A stretch of DNA of 40,506 nucleotides. It comes from Shewanella carassii. Lineage in GTDB: Bacteria; Pseudomonadota; Gammaproteobacteria; Enterobacterales; Shewanellaceae. The stretch is from contig NZ_NGVS01000009.1 of the NCBI RefSeq assembly GCF_002777975.1, forward strand, positions 1-40,506, given 5' to 3'. The position numbers and the translations under genes were made by a program. Shown here piece after piece: positions 1 through 8,412 of this stretch. Every line of letters starts with the position of its first letter. The first letter of the stretch is position 1. The notes beneath the pieces were generated by a model. It saw nothing but the letters and a program-made list of their open reading frames with translations, was not told the DNA's origin and did not search any database.

Positions 1-1
1 G

Positions 2-601
2 GAACGCCTTGGCAGTATCAGTTGGTTTATGCGCTGTTTAAACGAAGATATCGCCCGCAAGGCCAATCGAGAAGATGGCTGTAAGGGCGTATTCTGGGAA
101 GGACGTTTTAAGTCGCAGGCGTTGCTCGATGAACAAGCGCTGCTGGCCTGCATGATGTATGTGGATTTAAATCCCATTCGCGCCGGTATTGCAGATTCGC
201 TGCAAACTTCTGATTACACATCCATTCAGGAGCGTATAGAGGAAGTTGCTGAACCTACAACTGCCAACACTTCACTTAAGCCTCTGCTGCAATTTGATGG
301 TGCAGCCACTGCCGCCGAACAAAGCGGCATCCCATTTCACTTTGCCGACTATCTGGAGTTAATTGATTGGACAGGCCGTGCGGTGCGGGAAGACAAGCGT
401 GGCTATATTGCCTGTTTTAGGCCAAAACTACTGCTTGAGCTTGGTATCAGTGACGATGCCTGGATAACTTCCGCCAAGGAGTTTCGCCGTCAGTACAGTG
501 GCATGAGTGGCCGATGGGATGCAATGTGTGCCATGAAGGCCAAATATGGCGGTAAATGGTGCCGGGGTAAGCAACAAAGCCAAGCAATACATCCCCATTA
601 A
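2..601 (+). CDS. REP-associated tyrosine transposase (RAYT), 3' part; gene runs off the left edge
   Basis: Reading frame is open from the first bases, so the gene begins outside the window and only about 199 C-terminal residues are seen. The segment after the first visible ATG (position 29) contains the block VFWEGRFKSQALLDEQAL followed by YVDLNPIRAGIA, which is the conserved C-terminal half of IS200-like (Y1/HUH) transposases of the RAYT group: GxFWEGRFKS and the Y-x-x-x-NPxRAG signature. The HUH histidines lie upstream, so activity cannot be judged. RAYTs are usually single-copy, domesticated transposases linked to short palindromic REP sequences; palindromic hairpins do occur downstream (3124 onward) but a functional link is inference. 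The stop is followed within a few bases by the end of a truncated IS3-type transposase on the other strand. Confidence 0.8.
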   Translation, partial: ERLGSISWFMRCLNEDIARKANREDGCKGVFWEGRFKSQALLDEQALLACMMYVDLNPIRAGIADSLQTSDYTSIQERIEEVAEPTTANTSLKPLLQFDGAATAAEQSGIPFHFADYLELIDWTGRAVREDKRGYIACFRPKLLLELGISDDAWITSAKEFRRQYSGMSGRWDAMCAMKAKYGGKWCRGKQQSQAIHPH

Positions 602-603
602 CC

Positions 604-1305
604 TTAAACCGTTGGTGATATTGCAGCAACAGGCTTAAGCCTGCCGTTGGCCTGCCTGGCAATCGTAGTTTTTGTATGAAGCATGCAGATTACTCGTCTT
701 AGAGAGTCTACTTCCAATATTTCATCGTCATTTATAAACAATTGAGACCGAATGATATGCTTCCTCATGGCTCGCAAAGTGTTTAGGATGTCCTGTATAT
801 TCTGTTGGTCCAAGAATCTGGCGACCTGCCTACCACTAATGGCCACAGAGACTAATTGACCAACCATTTCCCGCGAATAATCATCCACGACATTCAGTAC
901 CCGAAAGCGACGACCATTGCTGAGTTGGTCTGACACAAAGTCCATAGACCAACGTTGATTGGGGGCTGTTGGCACCTCCATAGGCTGCCCTGGCCGGGTT
1001 AGCTTCTTGCGCTTCTTCGTCCTGACCTGCAAGCCTTCCTCCGTGTAGAGCCGATGGGTTCGTTTGCGGTTTTTGACCCAGCCTTCCCCCCTGAGCAAAC
1101 CATGCAGCATCAGATACCCATAGCGAGGATATTGCGTCGCCAGCGCCTTCAGTCGCTGTCTGAGCCCATTGTCTGACTTTGTCCTGGATTGATAGCGATA
1201 TGCAGTCCGGCTAAGCCCTGCCAGCTGACAGGCTACTCGCTCACTTAGGCTGAATTCCTCAATCAGGTGTTGAACAACAGGCTTTTTGGCCGCTGGCGTT
1301 ACCAC
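604..1305 (-). pseudogene. IS3-family transposase OrfB, truncated and with a foreign tail
   Basis: The first ~165 residues are a typical IS3-family OrfB: helix-turn-helix-like N-terminus (SLSERVACQLAGLSRTAYRY), RYGYLMLHGLLRGEGW, and the start of the rve/DDE domain with the first catalytic Asp in RWSMDFVSDQL. After the sequence RQVARFLDQ (near position 805) similarity to the family stops and ~66 unrelated residues follow to the stop at 604. The second Asp (normally in CDNGTE) and the Glu of the DDE triad are therefore missing, as is the left end of the element. The protein is not expected to be catalytic. Normal OrfB is about 270-290 residues. The A6G heptamer at 1305-1311 (minus strand AAAAAAG), in the overlap with OrfA, is the usual programmed -1 frameshift site of the family. 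Confidence 0.8.
630..643. repeat. 14-bp perfect palindrome downstream of the RAYT gene
   Basis: CAGGCTTAAGCCTG is a perfect palindrome 29 bases after the transposase stop. It could be part of a REP-like element or a weak transcription stop; no T-run follows. Confidence 0.4.
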
Positions 1306-1636
1306 TTTTTTGACAGCACATCCTTCATTGCTTCGACTTCCAGCATCTTGTCGGCCAACATCTTTTTGAGCTTGTTGTTCTCCGCTTCCAACTCCCTCAG
1401 CCGCTTCGCTTCGTTCACTTCCAGCCCGGCATACTTGCTGCGCCAGTTATAGAAAGTGCCCGTGGATATGCCCATTTCACGGCAAATGTCATCGACTTTT
1501 GCCCCTGCCTCATGCTGTTTGATGGCCTTGATGATTTGTTCTTCGGTGTAACGTTTCTTCATGTTGAGATCTCCATTGGCTCTAGTGTATTGGAAATCTC
1601 ATCAATGTCATGGTCTTAAATTCGGGGGAAAGGTCA
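805..1636 (-). mobile_element. IS3-family insertion sequence remnant (left end lost)
   Basis: Comprises OrfA and truncated OrfB. The intact end lies upstream of OrfA: the minus strand at 1636 begins TGACCTTTCCCCCG, a TG-starting terminal sequence of the kind used by IS3-family elements, about 74 bases before the OrfA start. The other boundary near 805 is where OrfB similarity stops; no matching inverted repeat is visible there. The exact ends are inferred. Confidence 0.6.
1299..1562 (-). CDS. IS3-family transposase OrfA (helix-turn-helix DNA-binding subunit)
   Basis: The 87-residue product begins MKKRYTEEQIIKAIKQHEAG and continues with DDICREMGISTGTFYNWRSKY, the HTH_Tnp_1 domain of IS3-family OrfA (residues ~5-50). 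A leucine-zipper-like helix follows (LRELEAENNKLKKMLADKML, residues ~55-75), the multimerisation segment. The gene overlaps OrfB by 7 bases in the -1 frame, the standard arrangement that yields the OrfAB fusion transposase. OrfA itself looks intact, but with OrfB broken the element cannot move on its own; OrfA could only act as a repressor or partner for other copies. Confidence 0.85.
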   Translation of the reverse strand: MKKRYTEEQIIKAIKQHEAGAKVDDICREMGISTGTFYNWRSKYAGLEVNEAKRLRELEAENNKLKKMLADKMLEVEAMKDVLSKKW

Positions 1637-1851
1637 ATGGGTATCAGTTTGCAAATCGTCTTCTGAAGTCAAAAACAGACATTACTCAATATGTAATGTC
1701 CTTTCATGTAAAAATTGGTACAGACAAACAGAGAAATCTGTTCTTCAGATTCGATATGCATGACTTTGAACAAGCAAAAGTCAAGAATGTAAATAGCCCT
1801 ATGTGTATCTATGATCTAAAAAATGTTTGTATCGATGAACTGTTTAGATAA
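1637..1851 (+). pseudogene. 3' fragment of an unrecognised gene interrupted by the IS3 element
   Basis: From the inferred IS end a reading frame stays open for 71 codons and ends in TAA at 1849-1851. The peptide (for example YQFANRLLKSKTDITQYVMS and LFFRFDMHDFEQAKVKN) has normal protein composition and is clearly AT-richer than the core genes. I do not recognise the family. It has no start of its own; the 5' part is missing, consistent with disruption by the IS. The segment 1561-1636 of the same open frame lies inside the IS and is not part of the original gene. Confidence 0.45.
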
Positions 1852-1857
1852 TTTACA

Positions 1858-2750
<893 letters not shown>

Positions 2751-2753
<3 letters not shown>

Positions 2754-2817
2754 CAAACAACTATGGCGTCAATCCTTTATTTTGGGCGATGTTTTGGTCA
2801 CACATGATGCCATCTCG
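2751..2817 (+). repeat. 67-bp direct repeat, copy 2 (IS110-family end)
   Basis: Starts at the stop codon of the preceding ORF (TAACAAACAACTATGGCGTC) and differs from 1858-1924 at two positions. On the minus strand it still encodes the last ~19 codons of the IS110 transposase ([20 protein letters not shown], stop at 2761-2763). Confidence 0.85.
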
Positions 2818-3123
2818 TGAGGTAAAATGGACACCCAGCATTAAAAATCCACAAAGCCAGCACAACAAAGACACCCATTATTAGCTGTGTTAGCGCTGAG
2901 TAGCTTGAAATATCTGAAGTGTCAGCAGACATACGCCTATTTCCCAGGCACAGGCGTAACTGTGACCGTCGAAAACAGGGACGTTTTCGTCGAGGCTACA
3001 TGGACGTATTCACGCCGAGTCACAGGATCGCCTGTGCGAAAGGTGCACCGCAGGTGATGAGTTACAACTTAGCTAGCCGCTAGGATCAAGTTCATTAGTG
3101 AGTTTTGGCTTAAAGCCATGATT

Positions 3124-3140
3124 GCCGCTGTGCCAGCGGC
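3124..3140. repeat. REP-like palindrome, copy 1
   Basis: GCCGCTG-TGC-CAGCGGC, a perfect 7-bp stem with a 3-base loop, embedded in the context AAAGCCATGATT...CTAAAGTCGTGG. The same palindrome with the same flanks occurs four more times in the window. Confidence 0.8.
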
Positions 3141-3332
3141 CTAAAGTCGTGGTGTTCCACACCACACCGGGCAAGAGGCTTTGCTTGTCCAAAGCCCCTT
3201 GCATCCCAAGGACACCCCGACGTAGCCGAAATCCCCGCTGGCTTATGAAACAAATTGGCTACACTCAGGACTCGCCAAATACATCCATGCATAACGGCCA
3301 GCTCGCCTTCCTTGGCTCGCGCTCATAAGCTT

Positions 3333-3345
3333 GTTGCTTCGCAAC
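3333..3345. repeat. Small covarying hairpin, copy 1 (GTTGC-TTC-GCAAC)
   Basis: Five-bp stem in the context of CTCATAAGCTT...ATTCGCC. Other copies of the same module have GTTGC-TAC-GCAAC or GTCGC-TAN-GCGAC, with both sides of the stem changed together. Confidence 0.7.
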
Positions 3346-3706
3346 ATTCGCCTTGCTCGACCTTCGAGCCTCGACGTCCCTGTCTCGGCTACGCCAATTT
3401 GCAACAACGCCAGCGGCGGCTCCGAAGGGGGCATTGGTGCAATTCTGTTAGCGCTGAGTAGCTTGGAATATCTGAAGAGTTTGCAGACATACACCTATTT
3501 TCCAGGCACAGGTGGAACTGTGACCTTCCGAGCCAGGGGGGGCGAGGCAGAGCTTACAAGGACGTACTTGCAGCGTGTCACAGGATCGCCTGTGCGAAAG
3601 GGCCGTTATCGGGCTTCCGGCCCATCCGCACCGCAGGTGATTGACTACACCGTGGCCGGAAGCTCGCCAATATTAACTTAGGAACTTTTAGCTGGAAGCT
3701 ATGATA

Positions 3707-3723
3707 GCCGCCGTGTCAGCGGC
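3707..3723. repeat. REP-like palindrome, copy 2 (one mismatch)
   Basis: GCCGCCG-TGT-CAGCGGC; six of seven stem pairs are kept. Lies at the right edge of the left mosaic cluster. Confidence 0.7.
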
Positions 3724-3872
3724 CGAAAGCCGCAACCCTTTGACCTTTCCCCCATGATTGAACATAAAGTGAATTCAGCGAACTTGGCCGGGGGCTGAAA
3801 AAACCGGGAAATGGCTCAGGCGGTGAGAGTGTTCGCCAGTGCCACTTCCAAGGTCATTTCCGATGCTGAAAG

Positions 3873-4505
3873 TTAAGCCTTGAGCAATGCCAATGCGGGC
3901 TGTTGGTTATCAGGATAGAGTCGATAAGCCTTATGGTGCTTGATGCAACTGGCTTTCTTATCCCCCTGGCTGAATAGAAGCGCATGTTTGACAGCAAACT
4001 GGGCAATCAACTGCTCGTCGGCGCGGATGTAAAGGGTGATGGGTTTAATCAATTTGCCATCGAGCAGATGCTGCTGATACTGCTCTGTGGAGATCACCAA
4101 GCTGTTTTGCCCCTGGCTGTCTAATTTGAGTTTACCGCTTACTTCACAGTCGAGGATGACGAGCCAGCCTTCGGCCTGGAGCTCGGCAATCAGGTTCTGG
4201 AGCGATTGCCCCACTGGGGCATTATTGATGGCTGGCAGATACTGCGCATGGATACGTTGAAGCACCTCGGGTAACTTGGCACCGGCCCCCAGGCTTCGGC
4301 CCTCTCTTATCCAGCGAGTGAGATCTTCTGCCACTAACTTTGAGAAACGCTTCTCTTTTAGTGACTGCACCATCCAGTTGCAGAGGAAATGACTTTCCGC
4401 TGCCGGGGTCTTGATGCTGCCGGCGGCATGGTTACGTTCTGCCAAAGCAGCGAGGCCGGCTTGGGTTAATGCCAGCAAGGCCTGATTGTAGCTTTGTTCT
4501 GTCAT
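3873..4505 (-). CDS. Uncharacterised protein, DUF2913-type
   Basis: The 210-residue product starts MTEQSYNQALLALTQAGLAA and contains HFLCNWMVQSLKEKRFSKLV and DLTRWIREGRSLGAGAKLPE. I recognise this as the DUF2913 pattern found in Shewanella and Vibrio; the assignment is from memory of the family, and no biochemical function is known to me. No signal peptide or membrane segment is visible, so it is likely cytoplasmic. A second half (GWLVILDCEVSGKLKLDS) looks like a small alpha/beta domain. The gene is monocistronic, facing away from the DJ-1 gene across a ~295-base spacer. Confidence 0.65.
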   Translation of the reverse strand: MTEQSYNQALLALTQAGLAALAERNHAAGSIKTPAAESHFLCNWMVQSLKEKRFSKLVAEDLTRWIREGRSLGAGAKLPEVLQRIHAQYLPAINNAPVGQSLQNLIAELQAEGWLVILDCEVSGKLKLDSQGQNSLVISTEQYQQHLLDGKLIKPITLYIRADEQLIAQFAVKHALLFSQGDKKASCIKHHKAYRLYPDNQQPALALLKA

Positions 4506-4605
4506 TGTATTTCCGCGTATAAGAGATATGGATGGGGCGCTGAGTATACCCTAAGCTGCAGTTATCAATATCAGGTAGACAAAGAAAAACCACCACAATG
4601 GTTAT

Positions 4606-4648
4606 CAGTAAGACAGTTATCCGATCTGTCTTCGCAGCTATCTTACTG
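4606..4648. promoter_or_regulatory. Two overlapping, mutually exclusive inverted repeats in a divergent spacer
   Basis: CAGTAAGA (4606-4613) can pair with TCTTACTG (4641-4648), and AAGACAG (4610-4616) with CTGTCTT (4626-4632). The left arms share 4610-4613, so only one hairpin can form. The site sits in the spacer between the DUF2913 gene and the rightward DJ-1 gene. It may be a pair of operator half-sites or an RNA switch; the rest of 4506-4800 shows only the Shine-Dalgarno of the DJ-1 gene. Confidence 0.35.
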
Positions 4649-4800
4649 TAAATTTTTCAATCTCAAGGATATCTCTTGTCTGCCGGGCAACTGGGTTGTT
4701 TAATGAACAAGGTGAGGTAGTAGTCGGATGTTACCTCTGCCTCTATGGGCTTGGTTAAGATGAGTCTGATGGTGAGTCGATGGAATAACAGGAGAAGACA

Positions 4801-5358
4801 ATGGCTAACGTATTGATCCTTGCCGGTGATTATGTGGAAGACTATGAAATCATGGTGCCGTTTCAGGCGCTGCAGATGGTGGGCCATAAGGTGACCGCCG
4901 TGTGCCCTGAAAAAGAGGCCGGTGATACTGTCAGGACGGCTATTCATGATTTTGAAGGCGATCAAACCTACAGTGAAAAACCTGGGCACAATTTCGTTCT
5001 CAACGGTGACTTTGAGCAGATAAGTGCCGATGACTTTGATGCGCTGCTGATCCCCGGCGGCCGAGCACCCGAGTATCTGCGTCTCTATGATGAAGTGCTT
5101 GAGCTGGTGCGGGCCTTTGCCAAGGCGGATAAGCCGATTGCCGCCGTCTGTCATGGGGCGCAACTGCTGACCGCCGCTGGAGTGGTGCAGGGCAAGAAGG
5201 TGTCGGCTTATCCCGCCTGTGCCCCAGAAGTGCGCCAAGCCGGTGGTGAATATGCCGATATCGAGGTGACAGAAGCGATTACTGACGGCAAGTTGGTTAC
5301 AGCGCCGGCTTGGCCTGCTCATCCTCAGTGGTTGGCGCAGTTCCACGCCTTGCTTTGA
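4801..5358 (+). CDS. DJ-1/PfpI family protein (class I glutamine-amidotransferase-like)
   Basis: A 185-residue protein with the full DJ-1/PfpI fold. It has an N-terminal strand [16 protein letters not shown] with conserved acidic residues at 13-16, the [13 protein letters not shown] turn (residues 82-94), and the nucleophile elbow AVCHGAQLL with Cys117-His118. This matches the Glu/Cys/His arrangement of PfpI-type proteins (YhbO, YajL), which have been described as proteases, glyoxalases or deglycases; the true substrate is disputed and cannot be read from sequence. Start is ATG 4801, preceded by a strong Shine-Dalgarno (AGGAGA at 4790-4795). Single gene, ending at a bidirectional terminator shared with the convergent helicase gene. 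Confidence 0.85.
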   Translation: MANVLILAGDYVEDYEIMVPFQALQMVGHKVTAVCPEKEAGDTVRTAIHDFEGDQTYSEKPGHNFVLNGDFEQISADDFDALLIPGGRAPEYLRLYDEVLELVRAFAKADKPIAAVCHGAQLLTAAGVVQGKKVSAYPACAPEVRQAGGEYADIEVTEAITDGKLVTAPAWPAHPQWLAQFHALL

Positions 5359-5460
5359 ATTCGGTAAACAAAAGCGCTTATCCCTTAGGGGAGCAAGCTT
5401 TGCCGCCGAGAATGCAAGTGTTTCCAGCCGGTAGAAAGTCCAGCTAAAACCCAATTAGCC

Positions 5461-5486
5461 AAAAGCCGCGCAGTGCGCGGCTTTTT
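5461..5486. terminator. Bidirectional rho-independent terminator
   Basis: AAAA-GCCGCGC-AGT-GCGCGGC-TTTTT: a 7-bp GC-rich stem with A-run on one side and T-run on the other. It lies between the convergent DJ-1 gene (ends 5358) and helicase gene (ends 5529), and can serve both. Confidence 0.85.
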
Positions 5487-5528
5487 AGTGGTTCAACATA
5501 GGAGCAAAAGCCCGTCAAGCGGGGTGGC

Positions 5529-6830
5529 TCACTTGAGCTTCTTGGGCTTGATGCCGCTGGAGCCGACTTTAACCTTAACTCTGCGGCCGGACATGCTCTT
5601 TTCCGCTGCGACCTGCTCCGAGGCGCTGCTGGCACCCGGCTTTTTCTTGGCGAAGCTGCGGCGCTTTTGCAGTTGCTTGAGCAGGAGATCGCGATTACTC
5701 ACTTCATAGCCTGGCATCATGATGCGCTTGAGTTTTTGGCCGATCAGTTTTTCGATGTCGGCCAGAGTGCGCTCTTCTTCGCGGCTGACAAAAGAGATGG
5801 CGACCCCCGTCTTGCCGGCGCGGCCGGTGCGACCAATACGGTGCACATAGTCCTCAGCCAGGAAGGGCAGATCGTAATTGACCACATACTCGAGATCCGG
5901 AATATCCAGGCCGCGGGCGGCCACTTCGGTGGATACCAACACTCGTACCTTGCCTTCCTTGAATTCTCTGAGCGCCCGGCGACGGCTGCCCTGGGCTTTT
6001 TCACTGTGTACCACGGCACTGGCGATACCGTCGAGATTCAGCTCCTTGACCAGATGATCCGCATCTTCACGGGTGGCGGTAAACACCAGCACCTGCTGCC
6101 AGTTCTTGCGCCCGATAAGCTCAGATAGGAGTTCACGCTTGCGGCGCTGCTCTACCGGGTAGACCACCTGGCTGACGGTCACCGCTGTGGTGTTCTGGCG
6201 GTCGGCCGTGATGACCTTGGGCTTGTTCATTATCTCATCGGCCAGGCGCCTTACCGCGCCAGAGAAGGTGGCCGAGAACATCAGATTTTGCCGCTGCTTG
6301 GCGGCGCTCTGAAGTATTTTGTTGATATCGTTGATAAAGCCCATATCCAGCATACGGTCGGCTTCATCCAGCACCAGCACTTCCAGCGAGCCCAGGCTCA
6401 GGTTACCGGCCAGTAGTTGTTCCAGTAAACGCCCCGGAGTGGCTACCACTATGTCGGCGCCTTGTTTGAGCTTGTTGACCTGAGATGCTGACTTGACGCC
6501 GCCAAACAGGGTGGCCACCGACAACTGCAAGTATTTGCCGTATTGGCGGGCATTATCCGCAACCTGGGATACCAGCTCACGGGTCGGTGCCAGGATCAGG
6601 GCCCGGATATTGCCGGGTTTGAGTTCGAGCGGGTTATCCTGCAGGCGCTGCAAAATAGGCAGCACAAAGGCGGCTGTCTTGCCTGTGCCCGTCTGGGCGC
6701 TGGCCAGTACGTCCTGACCGCGGCGAACCGCAGGGATGGCCTGTCTCTGAATCGGTGTCATGCTCTCATAACCGCACTCTTTGAGCGCACGGAGTATTTC
6801 GGGGGCAAAACTGTAAGATTCAAACTTCAT
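5529..6830 (-). CDS. DEAD-box ATP-dependent RNA helicase, RhlE-like
   Basis: A 433-residue protein with all superfamily-2 DEAD motifs in order: the Q motif (GYESMTPIQRQAIP, ~20-33), motif I AQTGTGKT (45-52), PTRELV (82-87), TPGRLLE (131-137), motif II DEAD (155-158), SAT (186-188), and then ARGLD and HRIGRTGR in the second RecA domain. A basic low-complexity tail (KKRRSFAKKKPG and a final KPKKLK) is typical of RhlE-type helicases and aids RNA binding. RhlE proteins act in ribosome assembly and RNA turnover; Shewanella encodes several paralogues, so a specific symbol is not assigned. ATG start at 6830, no close upstream gene, hence its own promoter in 6831-7060, where I see no other gene. Confidence 0.9.
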   Translation of the reverse strand: MKFESYSFAPEILRALKECGYESMTPIQRQAIPAVRRGQDVLASAQTGTGKTAAFVLPILQRLQDNPLELKPGNIRALILAPTRELVSQVADNARQYGKYLQLSVATLFGGVKSASQVNKLKQGADIVVATPGRLLEQLLAGNLSLGSLEVLVLDEADRMLDMGFINDINKILQSAAKQRQNLMFSATFSGAVRRLADEIMNKPKVITADRQNTTAVTVSQVVYPVEQRRKRELLSELIGRKNWQQVLVFTATREDADHLVKELNLDGIASAVVHSEKAQGSRRRALREFKEGKVRVLVSTEVAARGLDIPDLEYVVNYDLPFLAEDYVHRIGRTGRAGKTGVAISFVSREEERTLADIEKLIGQKLKRIMMPGYEVSNRDLLLKQLQKRRSFAKKKPGASSASEQVAAEKSMSGRRVKVKVGSSGIKPKKLK

Positions 6831-7060
6831 CTCGATATTCCTGTATTCAACCGCTTGGCGTGTGTCTTAGCTGTTTCGGGTGTCGGCGGCCCAAATGCCG
6901 GAAGCTCAGGCCTGAGTAAACGCCAAGTGCCGGGATAACCCGGGCGGGCGCGGAGTATAGCAAAAAAATCCATCAAGGCCCGCTCATTTCTGCTTTATTC
7001 TTGCGCTGCAAGGATAAATGACCTTAGGCATTGCGGATATCACTGTTTTGGGCAGATACA

Positions 7061-7086
7061 AGAATGCCGCCCGCAGGCGGCATTCT
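7061..7086 (-). terminator. Probable terminator after dacA
   Basis: Perfect 11-bp stem AGAATGCCGCC / GGCGGCATTCT with CGCA loop, 17 bases past the dacA stop. The T-tract on the minus strand is weak (TGTATCT), so termination may be partial. Confidence 0.6.
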
Positions 7087-7102
7087 CTCACTATTTATCG
7101 GC

Positions 7103-8284
7103 TTAGTTGAACCAGCCGGCAAACATCTGCTTGAAGTAGTCCATCAGCTTGCTGAACCAGCTGCCTTCATTGACTTCTTCCAATGTCACCAGTGGGAACT
7201 GAGCAATGTCTTTACCGTCGAGTTGGAAGTATACCCGGCCGACGACTTCACCCTTGGCCAGCGGTGCGGTCAGCTCTTTGGTCAGTTCGAAGTTGGCTTG
7301 CAGGTTTTTAGCCTGGCCCCGGTTGATGGTCACAGGAGTGTCAGTGGTTACACCTAAGTCCACTGTGTCACGGTCGCCATACCAGATCTTCTGGGTGACA
7401 AAGCTGTCACCGGCCTTGTAAGGGGTGATGGTTTCAAAGAAACGGAAACCATAGTTGAGCAGTTTCTTGCTCTCGGCCTTACGGGCGGCTTCACTCTTGG
7501 TGCCCATGACTACGGCAATCAGGCGCATGCCGTCTTTGGTGGCCGAGGATACCAGGTTATAGCCGGCACCCGAGGTGTGGCCTGTCTTGATGCCGTCGAC
7601 ATTGAGGCTGTTATCCCACAAGAGGCCGTTACGGTTGTACTGTTTGATACCGTTGTAGGTAAAAGATTTTTCCTTGTAGATATCGTATTCGTTGGGTACA
7701 TCACGGATGAGGGCCGCACCCAGCAGCGCCATATCATAGGCGGTGGACTTATGGTTGTTTGAGTCCAGACCGTGGGAGTTTTCAAAGTAGCTGTCACGCA
7801 TGCCCAGCTGCTTGGCCCAGGAGTTCATCAGATCGACGAAGGCGCCTTCGGTTCCTGCAATGTGTTCGGCCATGGCGACACAGGCATCGTTACCGGATTG
7901 GATGATGATACCCCGGTTCAGATCCGAGACTTTGACCGTCTTGCCGACTTCGATAAACATCTTGGAGGAATCGGGGAAGTTCTTCGACCAGGCGTTCTTG
8001 CTGACAGTGACATCGTCATCGGGGGAGAGATTACCCGCCTTGATCTCCTGACCTATGACATAGCTGGTCATCATTTTGGTCAGGCTGGCAGGGTTGAGGC
8101 TTTCGTAGGCGTTATTTTCCGCCAGTAAGCGCCCTGAGTTGTAATCCATCAAGACATAGGCCTTGGCGGCAACATCTGGTGCATCTGGGACGACTATCGG
8201 GGCATTGTTGGCCTGTGCGGCGGAAACTGAGGCGCAGGCGAGCAACAGAAAGGCTTTCGCGGGACTTTTTACAAAATTCATCAT
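7103..8284 (-). CDS. dacA: D-alanyl-D-alanine carboxypeptidase (PBP5/6 family)
   Basis: Removes the terminal D-Ala from peptidoglycan pentapeptides in the periplasm, limiting cross-linking and setting cell shape. The 393-residue protein has a signal peptide (AFLLLACASVSAAQA, cleavage about residue 25) and the three penicillin-binding motifs SLTK (67-70, nucleophile Ser67), SGN (130-132) and KTG (233-235). The C-terminus WFSKLMDYFKQMFAGWF is the amphipathic membrane-anchoring helix of PBP5/6. A longer frame reaches 8347, but I chose ATG 8284 because the signal peptide begins there and an AGGTA element precedes it. Last gene of the leuS-dacA block, 128 bases after rlpA. In Shewanella I would expect ybeD-lipB-lipA next; they are absent here. 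Confidence 0.93.
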   Translation of the reverse strand: MMNFVKSPAKAFLLLACASVSAAQANNAPIVVPDAPDVAAKAYVLMDYNSGRLLAENNAYESLNPASLTKMMTSYVIGQEIKAGNLSPDDDVTVSKNAWSKNFPDSSKMFIEVGKTVKVSDLNRGIIIQSGNDACVAMAEHIAGTEGAFVDLMNSWAKQLGMRDSYFENSHGLDSNNHKSTAYDMALLGAALIRDVPNEYDIYKEKSFTYNGIKQYNRNGLLWDNSLNVDGIKTGHTSGAGYNLVSSATKDGMRLIAVVMGTKSEAARKAESKKLLNYGFRFFETITPYKAGDSFVTQKIWYGDRDTVDLGVTTDTPVTINRGQAKNLQANFELTKELTAPLAKGEVVGRVYFQLDGKDIAQFPLVTLEEVNEGSWFSKLMDYFKQMFAGWFN

Positions 8285-8412
8285 TACCTGAATACGTCTT
8301 CTGGTTGGAGTCGGAAAATATGCTGAAATTCGCAGCGAGTATAACATTAGTCGACCCGATATTTCAGTTAAGGTTCCTTAATTAGTTAAAAAGATGGTGG
8401 AATTTTGAACAC

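Larger units (their letters stand above)
2891..3723. repeat. Left cluster of hairpin-rich mosaic intergenic repeats
   Basis: No credible gene lies between 2818 and 3872; the short open frames here are repeat DNA. The stretch is assembled from modules that recur at 34595-34735 (inverted) and 37119-39141. Module A (2891-2967 and 3447-3524) ends CCAGGCACAGGYGKRACTGTGACC. It is followed by one of two alternatives: GTCGAAAACAGGGACG (2968 on) or TTCCGAGCCAGGG (3525 on). Then comes the hairpin CACAGGATCGCCTGTG, the block GCACCGCAGGTGAT, and the palindrome GCCGCTGTGCCAGCGGC. Segments 3015-3290 and 3346-3524 are nearly identical and collinear with 37270-37540 and 37541-37714. The left part (2818-2890) is unique sequence with no gene. 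Confidence 0.85.

Noticed and set aside
2818..2890. TGAGGTAAAATGGACACCC as an IS3-type terminal repeat
   Set aside because: It has the right opening bases, but no partner repeat or transposase is attached; too weak to list.
3331..3681. 116-residue open frame in the left repeat cluster, with similar frames at 37518-37892 and 38299-38601
   Set aside because: The frames follow the mosaic repeat modules; the alternative segments change the peptide wholesale while DNA hairpins are kept. No start context and no protein-like conservation.
5473..6128. Plus-strand open frames within the helicase gene
   Set aside because: Antisense shadows of a gene with all DEAD-box motifs in order.
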